The notes: a model not told the origin generated them from the letters alone. A stretch of DNA of 64,000 bases from Saccharibacillus endophyticus (GCF_013185185.1 NZ_JAAZWE010000005.1:496001-560000), one strand, 5' to 3'; numbered from the stretch's first letter, positions 51,342 through 60,730 are shown. Numbers and translations: made by a program.

Positions 51342-51847
51342 CACTGTTGCCCCTCTCGGCGCGCCAGCTCAACCGCTTCTTTTTCTTCCGGCGACAACGC
51401 GTATTTCGACGTCCCTTGTTCAAGCGGCTTGGCGTATACGTAAGAGCTGTCCCGGTTATGCAGGCCGCTCAGAACGATACCGTTATCCAGTTCATCCAAC
51501 AGCGCGAGGGAAAAACTGAGGTCGCTCCCTTGATCGGAAAATGCATTGTAGCGCTTGATGCCGAGCTTAGACTTCGACATCCGCTGACGCTGCTCGATCA
51601 TCATAAGCGAACGCCGCTGTTTCTCCTGCTCGTCTTCGACGGAATCCGTCTGCATTTTCAAATTGAGCAGCAGCGATTCCAGGTCTTCGACTCCTGCACC
51701 CGCCATCATGCGTTCGTACCGCTTACGCAGTCGGCCCAGCTTGACCGATTGTACAATCGCAATAATCAGAAGGATAAGCACCAGTACTGCCAGGAGGGAC
51801 ATTATTACGAATATCTGCTCGGAAACTAACTCATTCAATTCTGTCAT
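51341..51847 (-). CDS. DUF4446 membrane protein
   Basis: A 168-residue protein with one N-terminal membrane segment (FVIMSLLAVLVLILLIIAIVQ, about 12-33), a coiled-coil (about 35-95) and a C-terminal domain with RYNAFSDQGSDLSFSLALLDELDNGIVLSGLHNRDSSYVYAKPL. That C-terminal pattern defines DUF4446, found after parB in many Firmicutes. Function unknown. ATG 51847, about 170 bp after the aminotransferase gene. Confidence 0.85.
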   Translation of the reverse strand: MTELNELVSEQIFVIMSLLAVLVLILLIIAIVQSVKLGRLRKRYERMMAGAGVEDLESLLLNLKMQTDSVEDEQEKQRRSLMMIEQRQRMSKSKLGIKRYNAFSDQGSDLSFSLALLDELDNGIVLSGLHNRDSSYVYAKPLEQGTSKYALSPEEKEAVELARREGQQ

Positions 51848-52019
51848 GCTTCGACTCTTTCCCTTCTGTCGCTTATCTGCGGCGCGCATGCGAGCGAAAC
51901 GGATCGACAAGCGGCGATCCCGGCCACTTGCATGCGCGCCGATGTATTGGAAATGCGTAAAAGCGGTCAACGTACGAGGCTCGGGTGCATTTTCGATATT
52001 TACCCGATTTTGAGCCGCC

Positions 52020-53189
52020 TTACACGGAAGCTGCTATGTCCCGCATGGCGATAATCAGTGCTTCGATATCGGCCCGGGTCGTTGTGCAGCCGAAACTGCT
52101 GCGTACCGCGCCGCTTATCGACGTGTTGGCCGAATGATGCGCCAGCGGCGTGCAATGATAACCGGCTCTGACGGCGATGCCGTAATCCCGATCCAATCGG
52201 AAAGCAATTTCAGCCGAATCCATTCCCTTCAGCGTAAAAGAAACGATGCCCGTACGCGGTTCGCCCAATTGCGGGCCTAGCAAGCGAAGTCCCTCTACCG
52301 AGGACAGTTGTTCCATCAGCGATTGCGTTAACTCCCACTCGCGACGACCTATCGCAGCGGGTCCTTCACTTCGAACATAACGAACTCCCGCACCCAATCC
52401 GGCAATACCTACGGTATTCGGCGTACCTGACTCATATCGATCCGGACGCACGGACGGTTGATTGGCTTCTTCGGATTGACTTCCTGTTCCTCCATGGATC
52501 AAGGGGACAAGATCGATGGAAGGATGGATGTACAGCCCGCCTGTTCCCTGCGGACCCAGTAGTCCCTTATGTCCGGGAAAAGCCAGCATATCGATGCCTG
52601 AAGCCCCGACATCGATATCCATGACCCCCGCACTCTGAGCGGCATCCACCAAGAAGAAAGCCCCCCGGCTGCGAGCAATCTCAGCGATATCCGTCAACGG
52701 CAATACGTTACCGAGCAAGTTCGAACTGTGGTTGCATACGATCAGGCGGGTGTTGGCGCGACAAAGCGACTTTAGCTGCAGCAGATCAATCTTCCCCGTT
52801 TCGTCGACCTGAACGTAATCGATTTGAACACCGTGCTCTTGACGCATGTACTCCAACGGACGACGAACGGAATTATGTTCGATCATCGTCGCGATCACAT
52901 GATCCCCCGGTCGCAGCAGTCCTTTGATTGCTTGATTCAGCGCAGCCGTGGTATTCGGCATAAAGGCGATATCGCTCGGATTCGAAATGCCGAACAGGCG
53001 AGCAAGCTCCATCCGCGTCCGCATCAGCACTCGACCTGCGGCAATCGCCATGCGGTGTCCGCCGCGGCCGGGATTGGCCGCTTCTTCCAGCATCGAATGC
53101 CGCATCGCTTCAAGCACCGAATTCGGCTTCGGCCAGGAAGTTGCGGCGTGATCGAGATAAATGACAGGCTTACCGCTTGCTCTGTTCAT
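52020..53189 (-). CDS. cysteine desulfurase-like class V aminotransferase
   Basis: A 389-residue PLP enzyme of the NifS/Csd type: AATSWPKP near the start, AHSSN-like NHSSNLLGNVLP, the PLP lysine in FPGHKGLLGPQGTGGLY, and the C-terminal RAGYHCTPLAHHS with the expected loop Cys. It may supply sulfur from cysteine, or its subgroup (often coupled with DUF3343) may supply selenium or sulfur to a hydroxylase. Start ATG 53189 with GGAAGGAG upstream. It follows parB by 43 bp. Confidence 0.88.
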   Translation of the reverse strand: MNRASGKPVIYLDHAATSWPKPNSVLEAMRHSMLEEAANPGRGGHRMAIAAGRVLMRTRMELARLFGISNPSDIAFMPNTTAALNQAIKGLLRPGDHVIATMIEHNSVRRPLEYMRQEHGVQIDYVQVDETGKIDLLQLKSLCRANTRLIVCNHSSNLLGNVLPLTDIAEIARSRGAFFLVDAAQSAGVMDIDVGASGIDMLAFPGHKGLLGPQGTGGLYIHPSIDLVPLIHGGTGSQSEEANQPSVRPDRYESGTPNTVGIAGLGAGVRYVRSEGPAAIGRREWELTQSLMEQLSSVEGLRLLGPQLGEPRTGIVSFTLKGMDSAEIAFRLDRDYGIAVRAGYHCTPLAHHSANTSISGAVRSSFGCTTTRADIEALIIAMRDIAASV

Positions 53190-53232
53190 GTTCGGTTCTC
53201 CTTCCGTGCGCGTCCGCCTGACGCGGAACCTT

Positions 53233-54087
53233 CTATTGAAGCAGGTCCAGCAAACGCTGCAAATCCTGCTGGTTATAATAACTCAATTCGATCTTGCCTT
53301 TTTCCTGACTGCCCGGTTTGATCTTGACTGACGTTTTAAAATGCTCCCGCAGCGACTCCTCGACATTTTCAATGTAGGGATCGCGTCTTTTGAGTTTATT
53401 TTTCGCTTTGTTTTTCGCCTTGTTTCCCGCTTCTTGAACTGCCTCTTCAAGATCGCGAACACTCCACCCTTCACGGATTGCCTGCTCGGCCAGTTGTATC
53501 TGAATCGAAGGATTCTTCAATCCGACGATCGCTTTGGCGTGCCCCATCGAGAGCGTTCCACGTGAAACAAAGTCTTTTACTTCCTCCGGAAGCGTCAGCA
53601 GGCGCAAAAAGTTCGCGATATGCGAGCGGGACTTTCCGACTTTGACCGACAGCTCTTCCTGCGTCATCTTGAATTCGTCCATCAGCGATTGATAGGCGAC
53701 CGCGATCTCCATCGCATTCAAATTCTCGCGCTGAACGTTCTCGATCAGCGCGATCTCCATCACCTGCTGATCGGTAAACTCGCGAACGACAGCCGGAATA
53801 TCGGTTCGACCTGCCAAAGCGGACGCACGCGTTCGACGTTCGCCTGCGATAATCTCATACCCTTTTAACACGCTTCGAACGATGATCGGTTGGATCACGC
53901 CATGCTGACGAATAGATTCGGCCAGCTCTCGCAATCCTTCCTCATCAAACGAATGCCGCGGCTGATACGGATTGGCGCGCAACCGATTCAAAGGAACGTT
54001 TACCACATTATCATTTTCGCCTATCGATAACGAAGGAATCAGGGCATCCAGTCCTTTGCCGAGCCCTTTGCCCAATTTCTTATTCAC
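53233..54087 (-). CDS. parB: chromosome partition protein ParB (Spo0J)
   Basis: A 284-residue protein. N-terminal ParB/Srx CTPase domain with NPYQPRHSFDEEGLRELAESI and GERRTRASALAG, central HTH (TQEELSVKVGKSRSHIANFLRLLTLP), and a C-terminal dimer domain. It loads at parS, slides as a CTP clamp and recruits SMC. Starts at GTG 54087, overlapping parA by 8 bases. A near-consensus parS lies inside its own gene at 53554-53569. Confidence 0.96.
   Translation of the reverse strand: MNKKLGKGLGKGLDALIPSLSIGENDNVVNVPLNRLRANPYQPRHSFDEEGLRELAESIRQHGVIQPIIVRSVLKGYEIIAGERRTRASALAGRTDIPAVVREFTDQQVMEIALIENVQRENLNAMEIAVAYQSLMDEFKMTQEELSVKVGKSRSHIANFLRLLTLPEEVKDFVSRGTLSMGHAKAIVGLKNPSIQIQLAEQAIREGWSVRDLEEAVQEAGNKAKNKAKNKLKRRDPYIENVEESLREHFKTSVKIKPGSQEKGKIELSYYNQQDLQRLLDLLQ
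53554..53569. promoter_or_regulatory. parS site within parB
   Basis: CGTTCCACGTGAAACA, one base off the consensus TGTTNCACGTGAAACA (first T is C). B. subtilis has a parS in the same gene. Confidence 0.85.
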
Positions 54088-54841
54088 CGATAACCACTTC
54101 CTTTGCCAGCTCCATATAGACTTCCGCTCCCTTGGATCGCGGATCGTAGGTCATGATCGTCTGGCCGTGCGAAGGCGCTTCGCTTAAACGCACATTGCGC
54201 GGAATAATCGTCCCGTACACTTTATCCTGAAAATACTTTTTCACTTCTTCGATGACCTGAATGCCGAGATTCGTGCGCGCGTCCAGCATCGTCAGCAATA
54301 CGCCTTCGATCTGGAGTTCGGTGTTGAGATGCTTCTGTACGAGGCGCACCGTGTTAAGCAGTTGGCTCAACCCTTCCAATGCGTAATACTCGCATTGGAT
54401 CGGAATAATGACCGAGTCGGCAGCCGTAAGCGAATTGATCGTCAGAATGCCGAGGGAAGGCGGACAATCGATGAGGATATAATCGTAGTCTTTTTTGACC
54501 AGGTGGATGTTCTTCTTAAGCCTAAGCTCCCGAGTGACGACCGGCACCAACTCGATCTCGGCTCCTGCCAGTTGAATCGTCGCCGGAATCACGTCGAGTC
54601 CTTCGATACGCGTCGGCACGATGACTTCTTTCGGATGCACTTCGTTGATGAGAATGTCGTAAATGCAATGCTCCACATCGGCTTTGTTGATTCCGACGCC
54701 GCTTGTCGTATTCCCCTGCGGGTCGATGTCGATCAGCAGTACGCGCTTACCCAGCTTGGCCAGGCCTGCGCTCAGGTTAACGGAAGTCGTCGTTTTACCG
54801 ACGCCGCCCTTCTGGTTGGCAATTGCGATAATTTTGGACAA
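54080..54841 (-). CDS. parA: chromosome partition ATPase ParA (Soj)
   Basis: A 253-residue deviant Walker ATPase. Signature KGGVGKTTTSVNLSA (about 11-25) with the signature lysine before GGVGKT, DIDPQGNTTSG, and DCPPSLGILTINS. It regulates DnaA and moves with ParB. Starts at TTG 54841 with GAGGTG upstream. Follows noc and is co-transcribed with parB. Confidence 0.96.
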   Translation of the reverse strand: MSKIIAIANQKGGVGKTTTSVNLSAGLAKLGKRVLLIDIDPQGNTTSGVGINKADVEHCIYDILINEVHPKEVIVPTRIEGLDVIPATIQLAGAEIELVPVVTRELRLKKNIHLVKKDYDYILIDCPPSLGILTINSLTAADSVIIPIQCEYYALEGLSQLLNTVRLVQKHLNTELQIEGVLLTMLDARTNLGIQVIEEVKKYFQDKVYGTIIPRNVRLSEAPSHGQTIMTYDPRSKGAEVYMELAKEVVIGE

Positions 54842-54875
54842 TCGGATTCACCTCGGTTGGCTTTTGATGATTCCG

Positions 54876-55700
54876 TCAGGACTTCTTCGGAATCCGAATC
54901 ACGATCTCGTAATGGTCCCCTTGGTCCGCTTCCGTCGTCTGAATATCCATTCCCGATCCCGATACCATATCGATGGACTGACGAATCGTATTCAGTGCGA
55001 GCCGGACGTCTTTCGTATACGAGACTCGCTTGGACTTTTTGGTCGACACGGCTTCCTTTTCCTTGTAAAAGGCAACCCGTGCTTCCGTCTGTTTGACGTT
55101 CAGCTCTTTTTCGACGACTTCTTTGAGTACACGCAGCTGAAGCTCTTCGCCGCTCAGCGAAAGCAACGCCCGCGCATGACGCTCCGTAATTTTACGCTCC
55201 ATCAAAGCCGACTTGACTTCTTCCGGCAGTTGAAGCAGGCGAAGCTTATTGGCAATCGTCGACTGGCTTTTACCGAGTCGTTGAGCCAAGCTTTCCTGCG
55301 TCAGTTGATGCAATTCGATTAGCTTCGCGTAAGCCATCGCTTCTTCGACGGCCGTCAGACCTTCGCGCTGCAAGTTTTCGATCAGTGCAATCGAAGCGGT
55401 CTGCGAATCGTTGAACTCGCGCACAATAGCCGGGATCGTGGGAAGGCCCAACTTACGAACCGCACGCCAGCGACGCTCACCCGCAATGATCTCGTGTTTG
55501 CCGCCGCGCAGACGAACCACGATCGGTTGAATGATCCCGTGCGTTCGAATCGTCTGGCACAACTCCTCGATCTTCTCTTCATCGAAGATCGTTCGCGGCT
55601 GATAAGGACTGCCGACGATCTCGCCTACCGGAATCTGCTTGACCTCGTCTGCGGCCGAGCGTTCCGTCAGCCCGAATAATTTGGAAAATTGCTCTTTCAT
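54876..55700 (-). CDS. noc: nucleoid occlusion protein Noc
   Basis: A 274-residue ParB paralogue: SPYQPRTIFDEEKIEELCQTIR and GERRWRAVRKLG, then an HTH with TQESLAQRLGKSQSTIANKLRLLQLP. Noc binds its own NBS sites and the membrane to stop division over the chromosome. I use ATG 55700 (MKEQFSKLFGL, like B. subtilis MKHSFSRFFGL), with AGGTGG 11 bases upstream; an ATG at 55709 is too near that site. No clear NBS was seen in the window. Confidence 0.93.
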   Translation of the reverse strand: MKEQFSKLFGLTERSAADEVKQIPVGEIVGSPYQPRTIFDEEKIEELCQTIRTHGIIQPIVVRLRGGKHEIIAGERRWRAVRKLGLPTIPAIVREFNDSQTASIALIENLQREGLTAVEEAMAYAKLIELHQLTQESLAQRLGKSQSTIANKLRLLQLPEEVKSALMERKITERHARALLSLSGEELQLRVLKEVVEKELNVKQTEARVAFYKEKEAVSTKKSKRVSYTKDVRLALNTIRQSIDMVSGSGMDIQTTEADQGDHYEIVIRIPKKS

Positions 55701-56089
55701 TCCGAACATGACCACCTATTCCGGGAAGTCGGCAGCATGCGCCGTCCTTCTCAAGAAATTTCAACTCCCGATTTCGCAAGATACCGGCGAATCTTCGGTG
55801 CCGCTGCGTTCCCCCCGCATCTTCCGACAACCGTCATATTCCGCTTCAGCCGCCATCCGCAAAACCTGTTCTTTCAGCCATTTGCAACAGGACATATGAT
55901 CTCGCCGACATGACGCGCGATCGACATCCTTTTTAACGGAAACTTAATAGGATTCTCTATTCGTTAAACTCAAAAAAGTCTGGAAACAGACAACTTCAGT
56001 TTATCACTTTTCCCACATGAATCCTATCCTGAAATCCCCTGGGATTCTTTTCGCCGAATCAAAATTCGAGCTCGATCCGGACAAAAAAA

Positions 56090-56107
56090 CGCCGCCCGAA
56101 GGCGGCG
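56090..56107 (-). terminator. terminator of the rsmG transcript
   Basis: CGCCGCC/GGCGGCG with a CGAA (TTCG on the minus strand) tetraloop, followed by TTTTTTT on the minus strand. Lies between family 1 copy D and noc. 55701-56089 holds no supported gene. Confidence 0.9.
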
Positions 56108-56133
56108 ATTTTGAACCTTTTACCGTTCATGCT

Positions 56134-56239
56134 AGTACTTTGACCGCATCAAATCTAAGGTTTGCGTCCATCGGAAACACGCACGGTTCAAGCGGGTTTT
56201 CGGTGGACGTAACCTAACTTCTTACGCGGTCATGGTGCT
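56134..56239. repeat. family 1 structured element, copy D (106 bp)
   Basis: Arms AGTACTTTGACCGC/GCGGTCATGGTGCT keep 13 of 14 pairs, counting G-T as a pair, although most arm bases differ from B and C. A middle hairpin CGTCCATCGGAAA/TTTTCGGTGGACG pairs fully with two G-T pairs on the plus strand. Lies 3' of rsmG, before its terminator and beside the parS site. Confidence 0.65.
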
Positions 56240-56245
56240 GCAGTC

Positions 56246-56261
56246 TGTTCCACGTGAAACA
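56246..56261. promoter_or_regulatory. parS site next to rsmG
   Basis: TGTTCCACGTGAAACA, matching the consensus TGTTNCACGTGAAACA fully. ParB loading site. Confidence 0.93.
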
Positions 56262-56267
56262 CAATGA

Positions 56268-56990
56268 TTACACCAACGGTTTTTTCATCGGAAGTCCCGG
56301 GGTGCGCGGATACTTGTAAGGCGTAATCTCGAATTTCAACACCCGGATAATATGACGGTCCGATTCGTCGAACGGCAGCCGGAACGCGTCCACATTCGTG
56401 ATTTCTCCACGCAGCTCGCGCAGGCTCTTTTGCGAATCGGCGATTTCTTCCGTAGGGTCCGTTCCTTTCATCGCGGCAAAAATGCCGTCCTTTTTCACGA
56501 AAGGCAAACAGAATTCGTTCAGTACGGCAAGGCGTGCCACGGCACGCGCGGTAACGAGATCGAACGAATCGCGGTAGCCTCGCTTGTGTCCCCACTCCTC
56601 GGCGCGGCCGTGCAGGAACTCGGCGCCTTTCAGCCCGATACCTTCCGAGACGGCTTTAAGGAACGTGATGCGTTTGTTAAGCGAGTCGATAATGCACAGC
56701 TTGAGATGCGGGAAAGCAATCTTTAGCGGTACCCCGGGGAAGCCTGCACCCGAGCCGATATCGGCAAGGCTGGTCACTTTTTTCATATCCACGTAAAAGG
56801 CCAGCGTCAGCGAATCGTAAAAATGCTTCTCATACACCTGTTCGCGCTCGGTGATCCCGGTCAGGTTCATCTTCTCGTTCCACTCGACCAGCAGCTTGTA
56901 GTACGTCTCGAACTGCTCAAGCTGCTGCTCGTTCAATTCAATGCCTTTTTCCTTCAATCGATCGCTGAAGCGTTGTTGAATATCGTCCAT
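56268..56990 (-). CDS. rsmG: 16S rRNA (guanine527-N7)-methyltransferase RsmG
   Basis: A 240-residue SAM enzyme that methylates G527 of 16S rRNA; loss gives low-level streptomycin resistance in relatives. SAM motif LADIGSGAGFPGVPLKIAFP (about 70-90), VTARAVARLAVLNEFCLPF and HGRAEEWG are conserved. Follows mnmG by 2 bp, as in Bacillales. Confidence 0.95.
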   Translation of the reverse strand: MDDIQQRFSDRLKEKGIELNEQQLEQFETYYKLLVEWNEKMNLTGITEREQVYEKHFYDSLTLAFYVDMKKVTSLADIGSGAGFPGVPLKIAFPHLKLCIIDSLNKRITFLKAVSEGIGLKGAEFLHGRAEEWGHKRGYRDSFDLVTARAVARLAVLNEFCLPFVKKDGIFAAMKGTDPTEEIADSQKSLRELRGEITNVDAFRLPFDESDRHIIRVLKFEITPYKYPRTPGLPMKKPLV

Positions 56991-56992
56991 GC

Positions 56993-58879
56993 TTACCCCC
57001 GTGCAGCCGCTACCCGGTTATACTGTTCCAGGTAAACGAGCAGAATCGAAATATCGGCGGGCGTAACGCCCGAAATGCGCGAAGCCTGTCCGATCGACAA
57101 CGGTCGAATCGCTGACAGCTTTTGCTTCGCTTCCATCGCCAAGCCCCGAACTTCATCGTAAGCCAGGTCTTCAGGCAGCTTCTTTTGTTCCATCTTTTTC
57201 AGTCGTTCCACATGGGCAAGCTGCTTCTCGATATAGCCCGCGTACTTCACTTGGATCTCGACTTGTTCTTTCATTTCTTCGTTCAATTCGATCTCCGTCG
57301 GAATGATGTCTTGAATATCGGCGTACGACACTTCCGGACGACGCAGGATGGTCAGCAGGTCGGAACCGTTGTTGATGACCGCCGAATCCAAACGCTCCAG
57401 CATCGGATTCACTTGATCCGGGTGAACCTTCGCTTTGCCCAAACGTTTGATCTCCGCTTCGACTTTTGCTTTTTTATCCAGGAAAAGGTCGTAACGCTCG
57501 TCGGCGATCAGTCCGATCTCATGACCGATCGGCGTCAGGCGCAGGTCGGCATTGTCGTGACGGAGCAGCAAACGGTATTCCGCGCGCGAAGTCAGCAGAC
57601 GGTACGGTTCGTTGGTGCCTTTCGTAACCAAGTCGTCGATCAGCACGCCGATATAACCTTGCGAACGATCCAGCACGACGCCTTCGCGGCCTTGCGCTTT
57701 GCGCGCAGCATTAATGCCTGCCATGATGCCTTGACCCGCAGCTTCTTCGTAGCCCGATGTTCCGTTGATTTGTCCGGCCGTGAACAGACCCGGCAGCAGC
57801 TTCGTTTCCAGCGTCGGCCATAATTGCGTCGGAACCATCGCGTCGTATTCGATCGCGTAGCCGTTGCGCATGATTTCGACCTTTTCCATACCGGCGATCG
57901 TGCGCAGCATGCTCAACTGCACGTCTTCCGGCAGGCTTGTGGACAGTCCTTGCACATAATACTCCGACGTGTTTTTGCCTTCCGGCTCGAGGAAGATTTG
58001 GTGCTTCGATTTGTCGCTGAATCGCACCACTTTGTCCTCGATGGACGGACAGTAGCGCGGACCCGTACCTTCGATCAGACCTGAAAACATCGGGGCGCGG
58101 TGCAGGTTGTCGTTGATGATCTGATGCGTTTCCGGCGACGTATACGTCAGCCAGCAAGGCAGCTGCTCGTTGCTCGAACCTTTCGTTTCATAAGAAAAGA
58201 ACTTCGGCTTGTCGTCGCCCGGTTGGATTTCCGTTTTCGAAAAATCGATCGTATCTTTGTGCACGCGCGGAGGCGTACCGGTTTTGAAACGAACCAGTTG
58301 GAAGCCCAGTTCGCGCAGGTTTTCCGAAAGGCGAACAGAAGGTTGTTGGTTGTTCGGGCCGCTTTCGTACGTCAGTTCGCCCATAATGATCTTGCCGCGC
58401 AGGTAAGTGCCCGTGGTAATCACGACCGATTTAGCCATGTAGCGTGTACCTGTCTTGGTTACGACACCAACGCACTTGCCGTCTTCAACAATCAGTTCTT
58501 CGACCATCCCTTGACGCATCGTCAGATTCGGTTCTTTTTCCATCGTTTCTTTCATCGTTTGTTGATACGAGAACTTGTCCGCTTGGGCACGCAGAGCGTG
58601 AACAGCCGGGCCTTTACCCGTGTTCAGCATACGCATCTGGATGAAGGTCTTGTCGATATTGCGTCCCATTTCGCCGCCGAGCGCATCGATTTCGCGCACG
58701 ACGTGTCCTTTTGCCGGACCGCCGATCGACGGGTTGCAGGGCATGAACGCGACCATATCGAGGTTGATGGTGACCATCAATGTTTTGCAGCCCATCCGGG
58801 CCGCGGCCAATGCCGATTCGACGCCGGCATGTCCGGCGCCGACGACGATAACGTCGAATTCTCCGCCTGTGTATGTCAT
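56993..58879 (-). CDS. mnmG: tRNA uridine-5-carboxymethylaminomethyl modification enzyme MnmG
   Basis: A 628-residue FAD-dependent enzyme working with MnmE to install cmnm5U at the wobble base. FAD-binding VVGAGHAGVESALAAARMG at about 11-29, PCNPSIGGPAKGH, TGTYLRG, the HTFSGFR-like region and C-terminal helices about 550-628. ATG 58879 with GGAGGATC upstream. Separated from mnmE by element E6 with copy C inside. Confidence 0.96.
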   Translation of the reverse strand: MTYTGGEFDVIVVGAGHAGVESALAAARMGCKTLMVTINLDMVAFMPCNPSIGGPAKGHVVREIDALGGEMGRNIDKTFIQMRMLNTGKGPAVHALRAQADKFSYQQTMKETMEKEPNLTMRQGMVEELIVEDGKCVGVVTKTGTRYMAKSVVITTGTYLRGKIIMGELTYESGPNNQQPSVRLSENLRELGFQLVRFKTGTPPRVHKDTIDFSKTEIQPGDDKPKFFSYETKGSSNEQLPCWLTYTSPETHQIINDNLHRAPMFSGLIEGTGPRYCPSIEDKVVRFSDKSKHQIFLEPEGKNTSEYYVQGLSTSLPEDVQLSMLRTIAGMEKVEIMRNGYAIEYDAMVPTQLWPTLETKLLPGLFTAGQINGTSGYEEAAGQGIMAGINAARKAQGREGVVLDRSQGYIGVLIDDLVTKGTNEPYRLLTSRAEYRLLLRHDNADLRLTPIGHEIGLIADERYDLFLDKKAKVEAEIKRLGKAKVHPDQVNPMLERLDSAVINNGSDLLTILRRPEVSYADIQDIIPTEIELNEEMKEQVEIQVKYAGYIEKQLAHVERLKKMEQKKLPEDLAYDEVRGLAMEAKQKLSAIRPLSIGQASRISGVTPADISILLVYLEQYNRVAAARG

Positions 58880-58911
58880 GTTGATCCTCCTGGGGTAGCT
58901 GCGCCTGGGGT

Positions 58912-59147
58912 GAACTCGCTGCGTGGAATGTCCTTACGATCGCGTGCTGTTTTCGGAATGCCTGATTGGATGTATGGCTGAGGGGGCATTCCGAAAACAG
59001 AGGCGAGTACCTTGTCAACGCTAAAAGTAAGGTCACGTCCGTCTGAAATCCACCTAAAGCGTGTGGATTTCAGCCAACCGTAATTCTCTGATTAAGAGTT
59101 GACAAGGTACTAGCGCTGCGCTTCTTCAGGACATTCCACTTCCCTCG
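58912..59147. repeat. family 2 palindromic element E6 (interrupted)
   Basis: Outer 12-bp arms GTGGAATGTCCT/AGGACATTCCAC (58923 and 59128). Inner perfect 16-bp stem CTGTTTTCGGAATGCC/GGCATTCCGAAAACAG (58947 and 58985). Constant GATCGCGTG before and AGAGGCG after. Its right arm is split by the 106-bp copy C, so E6 was present first. Confidence 0.72.
59006..59111. repeat. family 1 structured element, copy C (106 bp)
   Basis: Perfect 14-bp outer arms AGTACCTTGTCAAC/GTTGACAAGGTACT, inner GGTCACG/CGTAATTC and hairpin CTGAAATCCAC/GTGGATTTCAG. Inserted in E6. The rest of 59112-59353 has no supported gene. Confidence 0.8.
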
Positions 59148-59353
59148 TTCACCGGCTTCGCTTTGGTTTTTGTGAAAAGAAAAGGGCTGCTTTGTTCGGT
59201 TGAACATCGCTTTTTAAGGGCAAGGAAAGGATTGGAGAAATTTCAGGGGTAGGGTCCTGAAAAATTGCTTCATCTATATAGGGCCGATATGAGGCTGAAC
59301 AGAATGGTTAATGCGAAAAGCAAAAGAATGAAAAGCTCTGTACGAAATCGACC

Positions 59354-60730
59354 TTACTTGCCCAGACAGAACTGGGAGAAGATCTGATCGATCAACGAGT
59401 CTTGGGCAGTGTCGCCGACAATCTCGCCGAGTTGTTCCCAAGCCAAGCGGACGTCGATCTGGATCATGTCGATCGGGACGAACATTTCGGCTGCTTCGAT
59501 GGCATCAATCAACGAGCGCTTCGTTTGGTGCAGCAGCGCGATGTGGCGAACGTTGGATACATAGGTCAGGTCGGCGCTTTCGAGTTTGCCGGCGAAGAAC
59601 AAGGACGAGATCGCTTCTTCGAGTCGGTCAACGCCTTCTCCCTCTTTAACGGTCATCGGCACAATCAGCTCTTCTTTGTAGAACTGACGCACTTTTTCCG
59701 TTTCGACTTTTTGCGGCAGGTCCATTTTGTTCAAGATCACGATCGATTGACGACCGCTGATCTGCTCCATCAACTGCTGTTCTTCTTCGTTCAATTCGTC
59801 GCCGTTGTTGAGCACGAGCAGGATCAGATCGGCTTCGTTCAGCGCGGTACGCGAACGTTCGACGCCGATTTTTTCGACTACGTCCAGCGTCTCGCGAATC
59901 CCGGCGGTATCGAGCAGTTTGAGCGGGATATTGTTGATGGTGATAAACTCTTCAATCACGTCGCGCGTCGTGCCCGGGATATCGGTCACGATGGCGCGGT
60001 TTTGACCGGACAGCGCGTTGAGCAGCGAAGATTTCCCGACGTTAGGACGTCCGACAATAGCAGTAGTGATGCCTTCGCGCAGGATCTTGCCCTGATTCGA
60101 TGTGTGGAGCAAGCGCTCGATTTCCGTCAAAACCGAACCGCATTTTTCCTGGATAAATAACGAGGTCATCGATTCCACGTCGTGCTCGGGGTAGTCGATA
60201 TTGACTTCGATATGCGCCAATGTCTCGATCAACGTCTGCCGCAGTTGTTGAATCCGACGGGACAGATCGCCTTCCACCTGCTTGAACGCGACGGAAAAAG
60301 CTTTGTCGGACTTCGAACGGATCAAGTCGATCACGCCTTCCGCCTGCGACAGATCGATACGTCCGTTCAAAAAGGCGCGCTTCGTAAACTCGCCCGGTTC
60401 CGCCAGGCGGATACGCTGCTTGAGCAGCAGCTCCATGATCCGACGAACGGATACGACGCCGCCGTGCGCGCTGATTTCCACCACGTCTTCGGTCGTAAAC
60501 GATTTGGGCGCCAGCATAACCGTAACCAGCACTTCTTCCATTTTTTCTTTCGTGTCCGGATCGATCATGAATCCATAATGGACGGTATGACTCGGCACTT
60601 CCGTCAACGGCGTCGCGCCGCGGAACAATCGGCTCACTTCGCCTACCGCTTCAGGACCGCTAACGCGGATTACGGCAATCCCGCCTTCGCCGACTGCTGT
60701 GGAAATTGCCGCTATTGTATCGCTAATCAT
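59354..60730 (-). CDS. mnmE: tRNA modification GTPase MnmE
   Basis: A 458-residue GTPase. N-terminal tetrahydrofolate-binding domain (ISDTIAAISTAVGEGGIAVIRVSG), GTPase G1 GRPNVGKSS, DIPGTTRD, LDTAGIRE and NKMD, and the catalytic C-terminal CLGK. Partner of MnmG. Start ATG 60730 with GAGAGG 7 bases upstream; the longer frame adds MEREAYL only. Follows jag after a 200-bp gap that carries a hairpin. Confidence 0.96.
   Translation of the reverse strand: MISDTIAAISTAVGEGGIAVIRVSGPEAVGEVSRLFRGATPLTEVPSHTVHYGFMIDPDTKEKMEEVLVTVMLAPKSFTTEDVVEISAHGGVVSVRRIMELLLKQRIRLAEPGEFTKRAFLNGRIDLSQAEGVIDLIRSKSDKAFSVAFKQVEGDLSRRIQQLRQTLIETLAHIEVNIDYPEHDVESMTSLFIQEKCGSVLTEIERLLHTSNQGKILREGITTAIVGRPNVGKSSLLNALSGQNRAIVTDIPGTTRDVIEEFITINNIPLKLLDTAGIRETLDVVEKIGVERSRTALNEADLILLVLNNGDELNEEEQQLMEQISGRQSIVILNKMDLPQKVETEKVRQFYKEELIVPMTVKEGEGVDRLEEAISSLFFAGKLESADLTYVSNVRHIALLHQTKRSLIDAIEAAEMFVPIDMIQIDVRLAWEQLGEIVGDTAQDSLIDQIFSQFCLGK

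Noticed and set aside
53000..56300. Noc-binding sites (ATTTCCCGGGAAAT-type) near noc and parAB.
   Set aside because: Only half-site matches (for example near 33471 and 47913) were seen, none near noc.
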